From Oreohelix idahoensis (Eukaryota; Mollusca; Gastropoda; Stylommatophora; Oreohelicidae): a stretch of 64,000 bases of DNA. The translations under genes were made by a program, and so were the position numbers. The number at the start of each line of letters is the position of its first letter. The stretch's first letter is position 1. The notes below the pieces were generated by a model. The model was not told where the DNA came from. It ran no database searches and saw only the letters and a list, made by a program, of their open reading frames with translations. The DNA is taken from contig JAMPIV010016267.1 in the NCBI GenBank assembly GCA_024509875.1, forward strand, positions 434,001 through 498,000, given 5' to 3'. Positions 32,766 to 44,100 of this stretch are shown here, in pieces.

Positions 32766-32925
32766 GTCATTTAGCTAGGCATGTATCAAGTCATTTAGCT
32801 AGGCATATGTATCAAGTCATTTAGCTAGGCATATGTATCAAGTCATTTAGCTAGGCATATGTATCAAGTCATTTAGCTAGGCATATGTATCAAGTCATTT
32901 AGCTAGGTATATGTATCAAGGACTA
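32766..32925. repeat. 26-bp tandem repeat, about 6 units
   Basis: The unit contains TCATTTAGCTAGGCATATG. Copies are nearly identical apart from a shorter first unit. Confidence 0.85.
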
Positions 32926-32954
32926 TTGAGAAACATAATTCAAGCAAGCCATCA

Positions 32955-34225
32955 TCATCACCTTCAGCTCCCGTAGGAGCATTGACCTTTAACAAACTTA
33001 TGCCAAATCCTCCTGTCCTGTGCCATCTGCTCAAGGTCTTTCCATGTCTTCAACATCCCCTTCATGTCTGTCTTCAGTTCTCTTCTCCATGTCTTCCTTG
33101 GTTCTCTTCTGTCTCTCTTACGCTGGGGATTCCAGAACAAAGACTGCCTGGTAATGCTTTCAGCAGGGTTCCTCAGTGTGTGTCCTATACATCTCCAGCG
33201 TCTTCTTCTCATCTCTTGTTCGGGACCCAAAGACGCAGCAATAGAGAACGCAGTCAGCGACTCATAGCTTGACTGCCTGCGTCAGGACCAGCGAATCAGA
33301 GCTGGTCAAGACCGCACTCCACCTCCACGTGGTGGTCCTGGAAACAGTCTGCAGCAGTGCAGTCTGGCTGAGCGAGTGTGGATCAAAATGGGAAGGCAAA
33401 CCCTGTCCTAAAAAATGCCGTGCAGAAGTCGGATGTGTCCACCGAAAGGTGCAGATATCACAGCTTAGGCGTAAACAGACACAACGCAACCACCGTCCTT
33501 TTCAGGACGAACGAGGAAGAAGAAGAAGAATCTCTTGTTCCACTGACACTTATCTTGTTCTTGACATCAGTTCCACATTAGTGATCTTATCATACCACTT
33601 CGCTGCTTCTGTTCTACAAAAGCACTCATTTATGAAAGACTTTAGCTTATTAGTTCTTGTTCATGTTTCAGATCCATACACTAGAACTGATTTGACATTT
33701 GAACTGAAGATTCTGATTTTTGTGTTGGACTTGATTTCTTTTGATCTATATATTTCTCAATACAATGGAAGCTCCTCTAGCCTTTTGTATTCTTATTGTG
33801 ATATCCTTGTCTGCCGTCCAACAGTGTCCATATTACTGCCAGTGTATATATATATATATATGATTCTACATTATGTAGTGGCATTTCTTTAAAAGCAGTA
33901 TTGTTATAGTTTCCTGCGTTTATTCTCATTATCTTTGTTTTCTCATGTGTATTTTCAGACCCACTTGCTGTGACCTCTCAATGAGTATTTTCAATTTGTC
34001 TTGCATCTGATTATGATTATTGGACAGGCTGTCTGTAAAATCTAGACTGTCAGGCTGTTTAGTCAAAGTCCACTGGATTTCCTTTCTGTTCGGTGAAATC
34101 AGTGTTTTCATAATGCAATCTATGTGTAGTAAGAAAAGAAATGGAGCCAAGAGGCATCCCTGCCACACTTCAGTTCTTATTCCAATCGGTTCTGTAAGTT
34201 GTCCTTCATGAAGAACTCTGATATA
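32955..34225 (-). mobile_element. 5'-truncated RTE-1 copy carrying SINE-B
   Basis: The minus strand matches the C-terminal third of RTE-1: [40 protein letters not shown] (ORF 32964-33230), then the RT tail and VWQGCLLAPFLFLL-like sequence up to about 34200. A SINE-B interrupts it at 33222-33529. Stops and indels show it is old. Confidence 0.8.
33222..33529 (+). mobile_element. SINE-B copy 1
   Basis: A 308-bp retroposon inserted in RTE-1, flanked by ATCTCTTGTTC (33211-33221 and 33530-33540). It starts GGGACCCAAAGACGCAGC, is GC-rich, and ends CAGGACGAACGAGG plus a GAA repeat. A second copy at 47490-47801 is very similar. No tRNA-type boxes were recognised. Confidence 0.85.
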
Positions 34226-34263
34226 AGAAGCTGAAGATTATCGCGCAGTGACAAAAAGCAAAA

Positions 34264-34283
34264 TTGGGGGGGGGGGGGGGGGT
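34264..34283. repeat. Poly-G run followed by GT repeat
   Basis: An uninterrupted G tract of about 18 bases followed by TGTTGTTTGTGTGTGTGTG-type sequence. It may form G-quadruplex structures and is prone to assembly error. Confidence 0.8.
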
Positions 34284-34489
34284 GTTGTTTGTGTGTGTGT
34301 GTAATGTAAAGGGTGGCAAAGAGAAATTAAGTTGGACATTTTAACATATGGCAAAAAAAAAAGTCAACAACAGATGTAATAACAGTACTAAGCACCATCT
34401 GTTGTAGACAGATGGTATCACCTGTATCAGATAGCATGGCACTTGAAAAGGTTATATTATTATAAGGCTGCAATTTGCTGTGCTCATCT

Positions 34490-34880
34490 TGGTTCCTTAG
34501 CTGCAGAGAAATCCGAGATCATCACGCTTAATGGTGTCTTATAGGGCAGCACCAAACTCTGTCCACTTTGCTTGGTCTGTGGCCTTCCTTCATGCGTTGC
34601 CCCAGCTCTGTTTCATGCTTATCATCTCGACCTCCACAGTTTTCAGCCAAGTTGTTTTTTGATCAGTCTCTCTTTCACCTTCCTTCTGGGGTCCATACCA
34701 TAGCACTTCTGGTGATGGTGTCAGTATCTTCTGAGGACATGGCCAACCCAATTCTAGCATCTGCCTGCCATTATGGTGTGCATATCTTCTTGATTGCTCT
34801 GAAGTAAACAGTACTTGGTTGGTCATGGTGTTTGGCTGTGGTTGTAATGTTTCATAGATAATGTCAAAAGTTTGCTTGCA
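34490..34880 (-). mobile_element. RTE-3 3' fragment
   Basis: The minus strand is a diverged RTE-3 C-terminus (GRQMLELGWPCPQK in one frame, SMKQSWGNA) matching 9840-10200. It ends about 100 bases before the USP40 start codon, so it may lie in the 5' UTR or promoter of that gene. Confidence 0.65.
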
Positions 34881-34989
34881 CACCACGAGTGAAGTAGGAG
34901 CAACATTAAAAAGTTTAGGTTATGTTTTAATGCATTAGTAAAGGTTTTCTTATTTTTCATCAAGCTGTGACAGATAAACGAGAGATGCT

Positions 34990-35173
34990 ATGTTTGGAAA
35001 TCTGTTTAATGAAGACACTTCTCAAGTGGGAGCAGCAGCACAAAGTGTCCCTGTCATTCCATCACCATCTGGTCACCGGTTAGAATGTGGCTTGGCTGGG
35101 ATCAACAACCAGGGAGCTACTTGTTACCTTAACTCTTTGTTGCAAACTCTACTGCTGACGCCTGAGTTTAGAG
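34990..35173 (+). CDS. USP40: USP40 exon 1 (start codon, Cys box)
   Basis: It codes residues 1-61 plus one base, from the ATG of [11 protein letters not shown] through the catalytic Cys45 to TPEFR. The donor is GTAATT and the phase is 1. The start is chosen because MFGxLF is the usual USP40 N-terminus. Confidence 0.9.
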
Positions 35174-38100
35174 GTAATTTACTTGGTTTCAGTTTTGTTC
35201 ATAAATTGCATTCTATGTTTGTCAGGAGAAAAGAATAAGTGCATTTCAGTACTTATGCCTATAGAAAAATGTTTCAGATATTGTGGACAGAGTAAAGGAA
35301 GAAGTAAAGTATTCTTTAAATAATGAAGCTTTCAACAGACCTATAGCACCAGTACCAAATAATAAAACTGACAACAAGTAACATTCTATGATTAGATTCT
35401 ATGATTATTAACACTGCATTAAATAATTGAAGAGAAAATTAGTAAGGGGAGAAAAAGAAACCAAAAAAGTGCAAGTGCAATAGTTATTACTGATCAGGAC
35501 ATGAAGAGCTTATACCTCTATAAGCATAGAGAAACTTATCTGCCTTGGAGAAGCCTGATATTCAGCTTCCAAATGAGACTTTACGTAAAGAGCAAATATA
35601 TTTTGGTCAAACAATTGAGATCAAGTAAATTCATTGTATTTTGAGCTGTATTTATAGTTCAGGTTTTCATTATCTTAATAGAATAGTGTTTTGCTTTGCA
35701 CCCATCAATTTTCATTGTGTGTAGCCCCTTCAGTCATAACTGACTATTGGAAAGCGCCCTTGAGGTGATATCACTCAGTTGGTTTTTTTCCTGGTGTTTC
35801 TATTGGTGTGTTTTTCTGCTTGTTGTGAGAGCTTCTTTTTGCCAAGTCTGAGGTGGCACTATAGGGAGTATCGCCACTTGGTGCAATCGGCAACTTCATT
35901 CTCCTAGGTTTCTGCATTTATGTCCAGTGCCTTCATATCTCTTTTGCACACATCTTTAAACCTCAGCTGCCATTTGTCTGTAGAAAATATTTTGGGGATG
36001 TAGCCATCTTCCATGCGGCGGACATGGCAGAGCCAGTGTAGTGTGTGCTGTCTATGCTTTGAAGGCCAGCACGTGACAGCACCTCAACATTTGTCACTTT
36101 GTCCTTCCACAAAGTACCATGGATTGGCATATACACTGTAGATGGAAGGTGTTGAGCCTTCTTTCTTGCTTATCATAGGTTGTTCATGTCTCGCTGCCAT
36201 ATAGAGCCATGCTGGTGGCATAGGCATTATGTACCACAGCTTTGGTCTTCATTGTGAGTTTGGAGTTTCATTTTATGTTGAGGAACTCTTTATCACTGTG
36301 TGGCATTATATTTGTTATATTTTGTTTTGTAAATGTTTCTGTTAGTTTTGCAATCACTATGTGTTTTACTGTTAAAAAATATGTTGCTATCGTTAAAACT
36401 AATGATATATTGTTGTTGATGGACAAGATCCAGTAGTTAATTTAATTCATTTATTACCCTTCAGCTATGTGTAAAGTTTAGGCCTTCAACAAATTCACAC
36501 CACGCCATGTTATCCTGTGCCATTTGTTTAAGGTCTTTCTATGCCTTTTTTCATCCCTTGCATGTCTGTCTCCTGTTCCCTTCTCTATGTGTTTTTAGGC
36601 TTTCCTCAAATTTTTTTTTACCCTGGGGATTCCAGAGTAAAGACTGCCTTGTAATGCTGTCAGCTGGTTTCCTAAATGGGCCTAGTGCAAGTGCCATCTC
36701 TTCATCACACTTTCGCTTGTATTTTTCTAGTTCTTTCCATCAGTTGCACATTTCAATTTTTTATTCTGCACAAGTATCCATTGATGAAAGCCTGTAGCTT
36801 TGCCATTTATAGTATGTACTTTGTATTTTCATTTCAGAAAAACTATTCACATTAAAAGAGGAAGATCTCGGTAGTCTTAAAAATAATGATTGTCCTAGTT
36901 CAAAAGTGAGTGAGTAAATACAAAATGTATATTGCATATTAAATGCCATTTGGTGTACATAAATGTTTTTACAAAATATCATCAGGTGTGGCAGGAAAGA
37001 GCAGCCTGGAATAGATTCATACATAATGACTTATTAAAAATCTACATCAGTATGACTCATCTCATTTTTCCCCTCTTAAATTAAGAAATGTGCCCAGCAG
37101 GATAGATATGGGTAAATGGTATATGTAGTGGATCTTTTACCTTTAACATGATATATGTAAAAGAGACAGAGGTCATATAAACTACACATTTCAGTCCTTA
37201 CTCTAAACCATTCAGTACTGTAGTGATGTTTCAGAGGAGGTCACAGCTTTCAGATGTGCTTTAAATGCACTTTAGATCATTTTTATCACATGTAACCTAT
37301 ACCATGCAATAGCAAAAAAGCAGAAGTTTCATAAAATATGCAAATCTCAAATTCAGTTTGTCTGTTAAATACTTACATAGTTTTTCCCTGAATCAGATAC
37401 ACTGACAAGTTATCGGTTTACTAGTCTCTTTCCTGGGTATTCCATCCTGGCTTGATAAGCATTAAAAAGATCCTTACATCGACATTCAAGCTTGTAGGGA
37501 GAAGGGGAGATGGCATACTGCACATTCCACACTATACAGGGGGTTCTTCAAATAATGCAGGGCTAAAGTACTGTGCCTTTTGAGGTCCTCTTGCAAGCAG
37601 CCAACCAGGTAGAAGCTGGAGATTAAGTCTGGGACTCATGTGATTCATCCAAGCTTAGTGTATAGTGCTGGGTTCTCAGCATGTTTCACCACAGGGTGAA
37701 TCATGATGTTGTGCCACTCTGGTGAGGTTACTTGATCCCTGAAATGTTGGCCAGGCAACTTGATGGTTGCTTGTTTCCAGGATGCACCACGTGGACATGC
37801 TTCAGGGACTTGGTTAGTGGTCTAACCCTTACATTCATGCAAAAACAATTTGAATTCCTTTACATCCCACTCATATGAATAATACTTTCTTGCTGTAGCT
37901 TGTGAGTGTATTGTTCTTGGAAGTTACACTGACATCTGGCCAGTTACCATCATTGTTACTTATAGTGAGACAAATACATTGACATATGATTGCCTGGACT
38001 TGTAGGTTATATGCACTCACAAGATACACAATACAGTGCGTAATAGAAGGGAAGGGAATGTAATAGGCACTTCAGATAGAAGACAGTTCCTCCAATTGAC

Positions 38101-41100
38101 AGCATCAACAGGCTTTTATTTCTGGGAACCGCCTTAGTTTTGATAATAATGTTAAGTGTAATAGCATTATTGCTGCGTGCACACAAACACACACCTCTCC
38201 CACTCCCTTCATTTCTAAAACAAATAAAGGAGTAGCACAAAGCAGAAAGAGATGAAGAATGCTGTAAAGAACACAATTTCACACCATTTGTAATGTTGTT
38301 GGAAGCTGTATTAGGCATGAATATTGTACAGAATTATATGTACAGTTTTGATGCTAGTAATAATGTTAATCAGTTGTCAAAATGTATATGCTTGTTTACA
38401 GATTATACCAGAACATTTAGAAACAAAGCACACCTGATATTATTTTTTTAAACATTTGTTAAATGAATATTTGTTTTTAAAAGTTTTTGTTAGAATGTTT
38501 TCCTGTGTGTGGCTTTAAAAAAAAAATTTTTTTTGCAAACATATCTGGAGAAACATACAAACAAGATTCTATTGTATATTTGTGGCAGTGTGTATGTTTA
38601 ATTTCAGGTCACTTATTATTATATATGCACACACTTTAAAAAAATTAGCTACAGGTTTCTGTTTCTCATTTTGCACTAAATTTTCTTTTCATTGATAGGT
38701 TCGTGTGATACCCTTACAGCTGCAACGTCTGTTCTCACAACTATTGCTTAGTGATCAACAGAGCGTTGACACCACTGATCTCACCAACAGTTTTGGCTGG
38801 ACTAATCGGGAAGTAAGGTTTTCATAAGTACCTGTTTTGCTGTTTCAGTTAGTTCCTTTAGATTTCTTGACCTAATCTGTTGGGGTCTACAGTTGTGAAG
38901 GTGACAAAAAAGAAATTCAATTTTACTGCAACAAAATTAGAAGGCAAGAAAAGATGAAACAGAAGTTTACATTATAGTGACAGCATAGAGGAATAGAGAG
39001 CAGGAACCGTCAGTGGAAATACTGAGGGAAATTGATTTGAGCTGTGAAGCATGATTGACAGCCACAGTCACATATATGAAGTCACTTGATGAATGGTGAA
39101 TTTTCAAATGCTATAGTTTGTTTATGATCATATAATATGAGTTTTGTTTACATAAATAGTTAATCATAATGGTTTAATTTAGAACATTTCCACACCTTTT
39201 TGCTAATTGCTACAAAATTTGACATAGTGCTACAAATACATTAAACCTAGTTTATTAACTATAGTTAGGACAACAGTTATAATTAATAGTTGATCTGTTG
39301 TTTAGCAGTTGTTCTTCTTTGGTCATTGGCCACTGACTGACAGAGCAGTCAGTGACTATCACACCTGGTGGCATCTTGTAGGGCAGCAACAAACTGTCAC
39401 TACTTGACTCGGTCGGCAGACATCCTTCATGTGGTGTTCCAACTCAGGTTCATGCTTTGCATTTCTGCTTCCACAGTTCTCCACCAGGTAGCTTTAGGCC
39501 TGCCTCTCTTTTGTTTTCCTTCTGGATCCATAGCATAGCAGTTTTGATGTTGATGTCAGGGTCTCTTCTGAGATTCCAGTGTCTACCCGCTATGATGATG
39601 CACATGTCTTCTTGATGGCTCAGAGTTAGCAGCTCTTGGTTGGTGATGGTGTTTGGCCAGAAAATTTGAAGTTGTGTGGAAAAAGAACAGTTTGTACATT
39701 TCCTTTCCTGCAACTCCAGCATTCTGCAATGCACAGAAGTACAGAAATTACGCACCTCTGGTATATTTTTAATTCAATGTTTGTACTGTACTGGGAAGAT
39801 TTGCAGATATTGTTTAGGTTGGCAAAGGCTATTCTGACTTTATTCCTTTGGTTATTGATGTCCTTGCTTGTTCCAACCATCTGGTGTTACAATGCTTCCT
39901 AAGTATGTAAATGTTAAGGTATTTTCTAGCTCTTGATTCATTATTTTTATGTGCGCAGGGTTTCTTACATTGAATGTTATTACTTCTGCCTTGTTGAGAT
40001 TAATATTTAAGTCCCACTTGTTGGCTATGTTTATTCAGTCTGTTTTTTCTTGGACTGTTGATGTGAGTATGCGAATAGTGCAGTGTCACCTGCATATTCT
40101 AGATCCTCCTGTGTAGAGAATGCTGTCCATCATATTCCTCTAGGGGCATCCTCTGTTATCTGGTGCATCACCCAGTCTGTGCCAGTTAAAAAGAGAGTGG
40201 TTGATAAGGGGCATCAGGGGTGCACTCCTGTTTTCACCTCAAAAGTCAGGTTGCTCTGGCCAACACTGATTAGCAATTAGAATACAGGTATTATTGATAT
40301 CTCAGTTAGTATTTTTGTAGATATTAATAGATAGATAATGATGTTTCAAGCAAAGTGGAAATGATGATGCTACACCATATGCCGGTGCAATTTAGCTGCT
40401 GGTATTTATACTTCATAGTGATTTGGGTTCATTTTGTTTGTTTGTTTCTTCAGGTTTTTAAAATTGAAACTGCAGTGTTAAAAATCATGGTTTAGTAGAT
40501 TCAGTGTACATATGCCTGTGACAGGTTTCCTGAACTTTTATTACACTAAGAGTTTTTCAGAAGAATGTTATAAATACCATGGACAGCCAAAATGAGTAAT
40601 GAGGATGTCTCAAGGGAGGCCATTGCGCAAAGGAAATGTATTTCACAAGTTAGAAAGAAGCAATTCATTTTTTTTTGGGCATGTTATGAGAAGAGGAAAG
40701 GTGGAATATAAGGAAAAAGAGATAGGAGAAGACAAAGAGAGCAAATACTGGAAAGTTTGACATCGTGTCATGGAAAGAAGTCAACAACAGAATTTATAAA
40801 TAGTACTGAAGACAGGAAGTTGTGGAGAGGCATGATCTCCTATGCCACTAGGCATGGTACTTGAAGAAGAAGATTTTCATGAATGCTAAGCAAGCAGGGC
40901 TAATCACAGGTGAAGTATTTCATTACAGTTTCAAATTACATTTTGATCTTATTCTGGTAAACTTAACAAATGGGGTGTATGCAGGGGAAAACAGTGGTTT
41001 GATCAGTGGTCTATGGTTCGATATTGGCGGGAATTTTTTAACATTTGACCCAGGGGTACCAGACATGTTAAAGGCATGCCGGTGTGGGTATTTGGAATGA

Positions 41101-44100
41101 ATGGGCGTGTAACGGGTTCCTTTACCTTTTTTTCTTACATGAAGGCAGGCTTGGGTATTTGGAATGATGTTGCAACGGTAAAGTGAAATTACTGACATTA
41201 CAAACGTCTGCAGAACCCCTTGAATCATTAAAGCAGGAATTACATCATCAAAATATTTCTTATAAGAATAAAGTACAACCCTTGCTTCCAGTTGACATCA
41301 TTTTTAGCTACAAATGAAAGGAAGTGTATGAGGTTTCAGTTTGCATCTGATGGACAGTTGTACATTGCATATTCAAAAGTTTGAACTGGGAAAAATGTTT
41401 ATATTTTTGCTATAACTCATAGACTAAGAGCATTATTTTACTGTAGACACTCTTGGTTACAATTAATGCAATTAATGAGATTAGAAGGGTGCAATTAATG
41501 AGATCAGGAATCCCTAGAAATCTACTGCCTCAGTTCCTGTTATTTCCTTCAGTAATTTAAAAACCCCAAAGCACAGCTGGTTGAAAAAAAAAAAGTAGAT
41601 GCCGTGTTGACAAGCCCTGCTTTTGTTTTGTTTTTTTTGTTGTTTGAGATTGATAATGAGATGTCTGGCTGAAATTAGGTTAATTGAAACAGTGTTCTTG
41701 AATTGTATTAAACAGCACCTACTAATGATTTTGGTAAAAATAAAAAAAATAGAAACAGAGGTTACACAAGTAACTTCTGCAAAAATAACTCATTAATAGC
41801 TTGTAAAATACATTTTTATTCCATAGGAATTTCAGCAGCATGATGTTCAGGAGCTAAACCGTATACTTTTTAGTGCCATAGAGGAGTCATTAGTAGGCAC
41901 CCCAGCCCAGAATATCATAAATGAACTTTACCATGGGACTATTGTCAACCAGGTATGTCAAATAAATCATTTCCAATAGTTTGTTTTAATTCATTCATTA
42001 TCCATCAGATCCATAAAGAATGTAGACCTTCAACAAACTTGTGCCATGCCCTCCTGTCCTGTGCCCTCCTTTAACGGTCTTTCACTGTCTTCTTTAAGTC
42101 TATTTCCAGTTACCTTCTCTATGTGTTTTTTCAATCTCCTTCTCTCCCTTGGCCTCGAGATTTGTATTTGTTTACAGTAGTTTTGAGTTGTGCTAATATA
42201 TCATTTTGTTAACATTACTTATCCTCTAATCAATTATTCCCCCTCTCCCTCTTTTTTGTGTGTTAAATTTAGTCATTAATTGCCAGTTTGAACACTACCC
42301 CATCCATCATCTTTGTACAAATATTTCTTCCCAGACTGATCATTATTAGCTTCACAGATTTTCTCCTTACTTACCTCGCTTCACACACTACCTTCTACTT
42401 AACATATCACTACATATTTAATCCCCAATCACAAATTTCTATGCATTTCTTCCACATCACATTTCTGTCTGCTTAATTCCTGCAGTGTCACGATAAATGC
42501 CCACACTTTCTCTCCACAGCCTCTTTTTTACCTGTTCACATTCTGTCTCCAAACCTACTGTATCTCCACACATTGTTTTTCCAGTCAGTCACACATCTTT
42601 GCATGTCCCACAAGCCTACCACATAACTCTAGCAGTTTAATTTTAAGCTTACCATGGAAAGGGAGGATTTGTTGAGGATTATTCTTCATTTGAATTGGTG
42701 CTGAAAATCTTGTTCAATCATTACTGTTTTAACATACAGGAGCATTTTCTAGATGTGACATTGGCTGTAGCAGGGATGTCGGGACTCGAAGCAGCGCTGA
42801 AGCAGAGCTACTGTGATGTTGAAGTAATGGATGGGCGAAATCAGTACCGTTGTGAGACCTGCAAAACATATACGGATGCCACAAAGGTAAGAGTTAACAG
42901 TCAAGTTAAAATACAGGGTCAATATAGAACAGAAGTTATGAGTATTTGAAGCTGCTCAAGGACTGTCTTCTTCTTTGATCCTTAGCCACCGACCGTCAAA
43001 GCAGTCAGTGGCCATTACGCCTGGTGGTGTCTTGTAGGGCAACAACAAATTGATTCCACTTTGCTCGGTCGGTGGCCATCCTTCGTACAGTACCCCAACT
43101 CTGGCTCTGCGGTCGGGGCATTCGTTTTCATGCCAGTGGCTTCCTTTCAGCTTTCACGACTGTCAGTCATACGAGCCTGAGACTCCGGATGTCCGTCCCG
43201 CAGCAAAGTTTTTCCATTTATTGTTCTTTCCGTAACGTGTGATTTTTTACATAGACAGGGGTGTCGGCCCTGTGCTAAAACCCCCAACCTGGAGGACCAG
43301 AGTACCAGCTTTTGTCTGACCCCTACCCACGCAGACCAGTCCAGCTTGGTTGAACCTACCAGGAGTAAATCTCCCACTGGCATAGCTCTGGGGATTGTCA
43401 GGGTACACAAGCTGCAATACCGCTACAAGGTATAGGTACGATTGATGGCAGCTCAAGGACTGTATGATGACTGAAATATGTTCAGTATGAAAGATCTTTC
43501 CATTTAAAAATTTTTATTTTTTACAAATACACTAACCACTCCTTCGGTCAGTGCTCATTGATCCTTGGGAGTATAGGCCAGAATCACATACTTCCATTTA
43601 CCTAATTGGGCAGGTCACACTTTGTGTGTCCGTCTATCAGTTTGCTTATCATGTTGTATTTCTTGCTATTTTTATTTTGCTATGTTTCCATATCAGTGCT
43701 TGATATGTTACAAACTAGGGGTCAGTTTCCTCACATACGCCATTTTTAGTTTCTTATCTGTAATCCATTAGTGCCCCTTGTAATTCCCCAGGGTCTGTGA
43801 GGAGACAAGGAATAGTATTACTGCTCCCTCAAGCATGTCATAAGAGGCCAATAATATGAGGCAAACCCATCTTGCAAAACAGATTGCTACAGAAGCCATC
43901 ACTGCGAGAGTTTGTGCTTGAATCCATTAGTATGATCTGTAATAGTATTTATATATACATGTGCCCACACACACACACATATATATACATGTATGTATGT
44001 ATATACACACACATACATAAAGCATCCGAGTTATAATAAAATTATGGAGTTACTATTTTTATAGGTTAACATTAAATTGGATTTTACTTTCCAGTGATTT

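Noticed and set aside
42013..42030. Possible missing USP40 exon reading IHKEC after a CAG
   Set aside because: The sequence is the RTE-1 3' end: the same stretch occurs near 1090 and 36480 in non-USP contexts, and no second Cys or donor follows at the right place.
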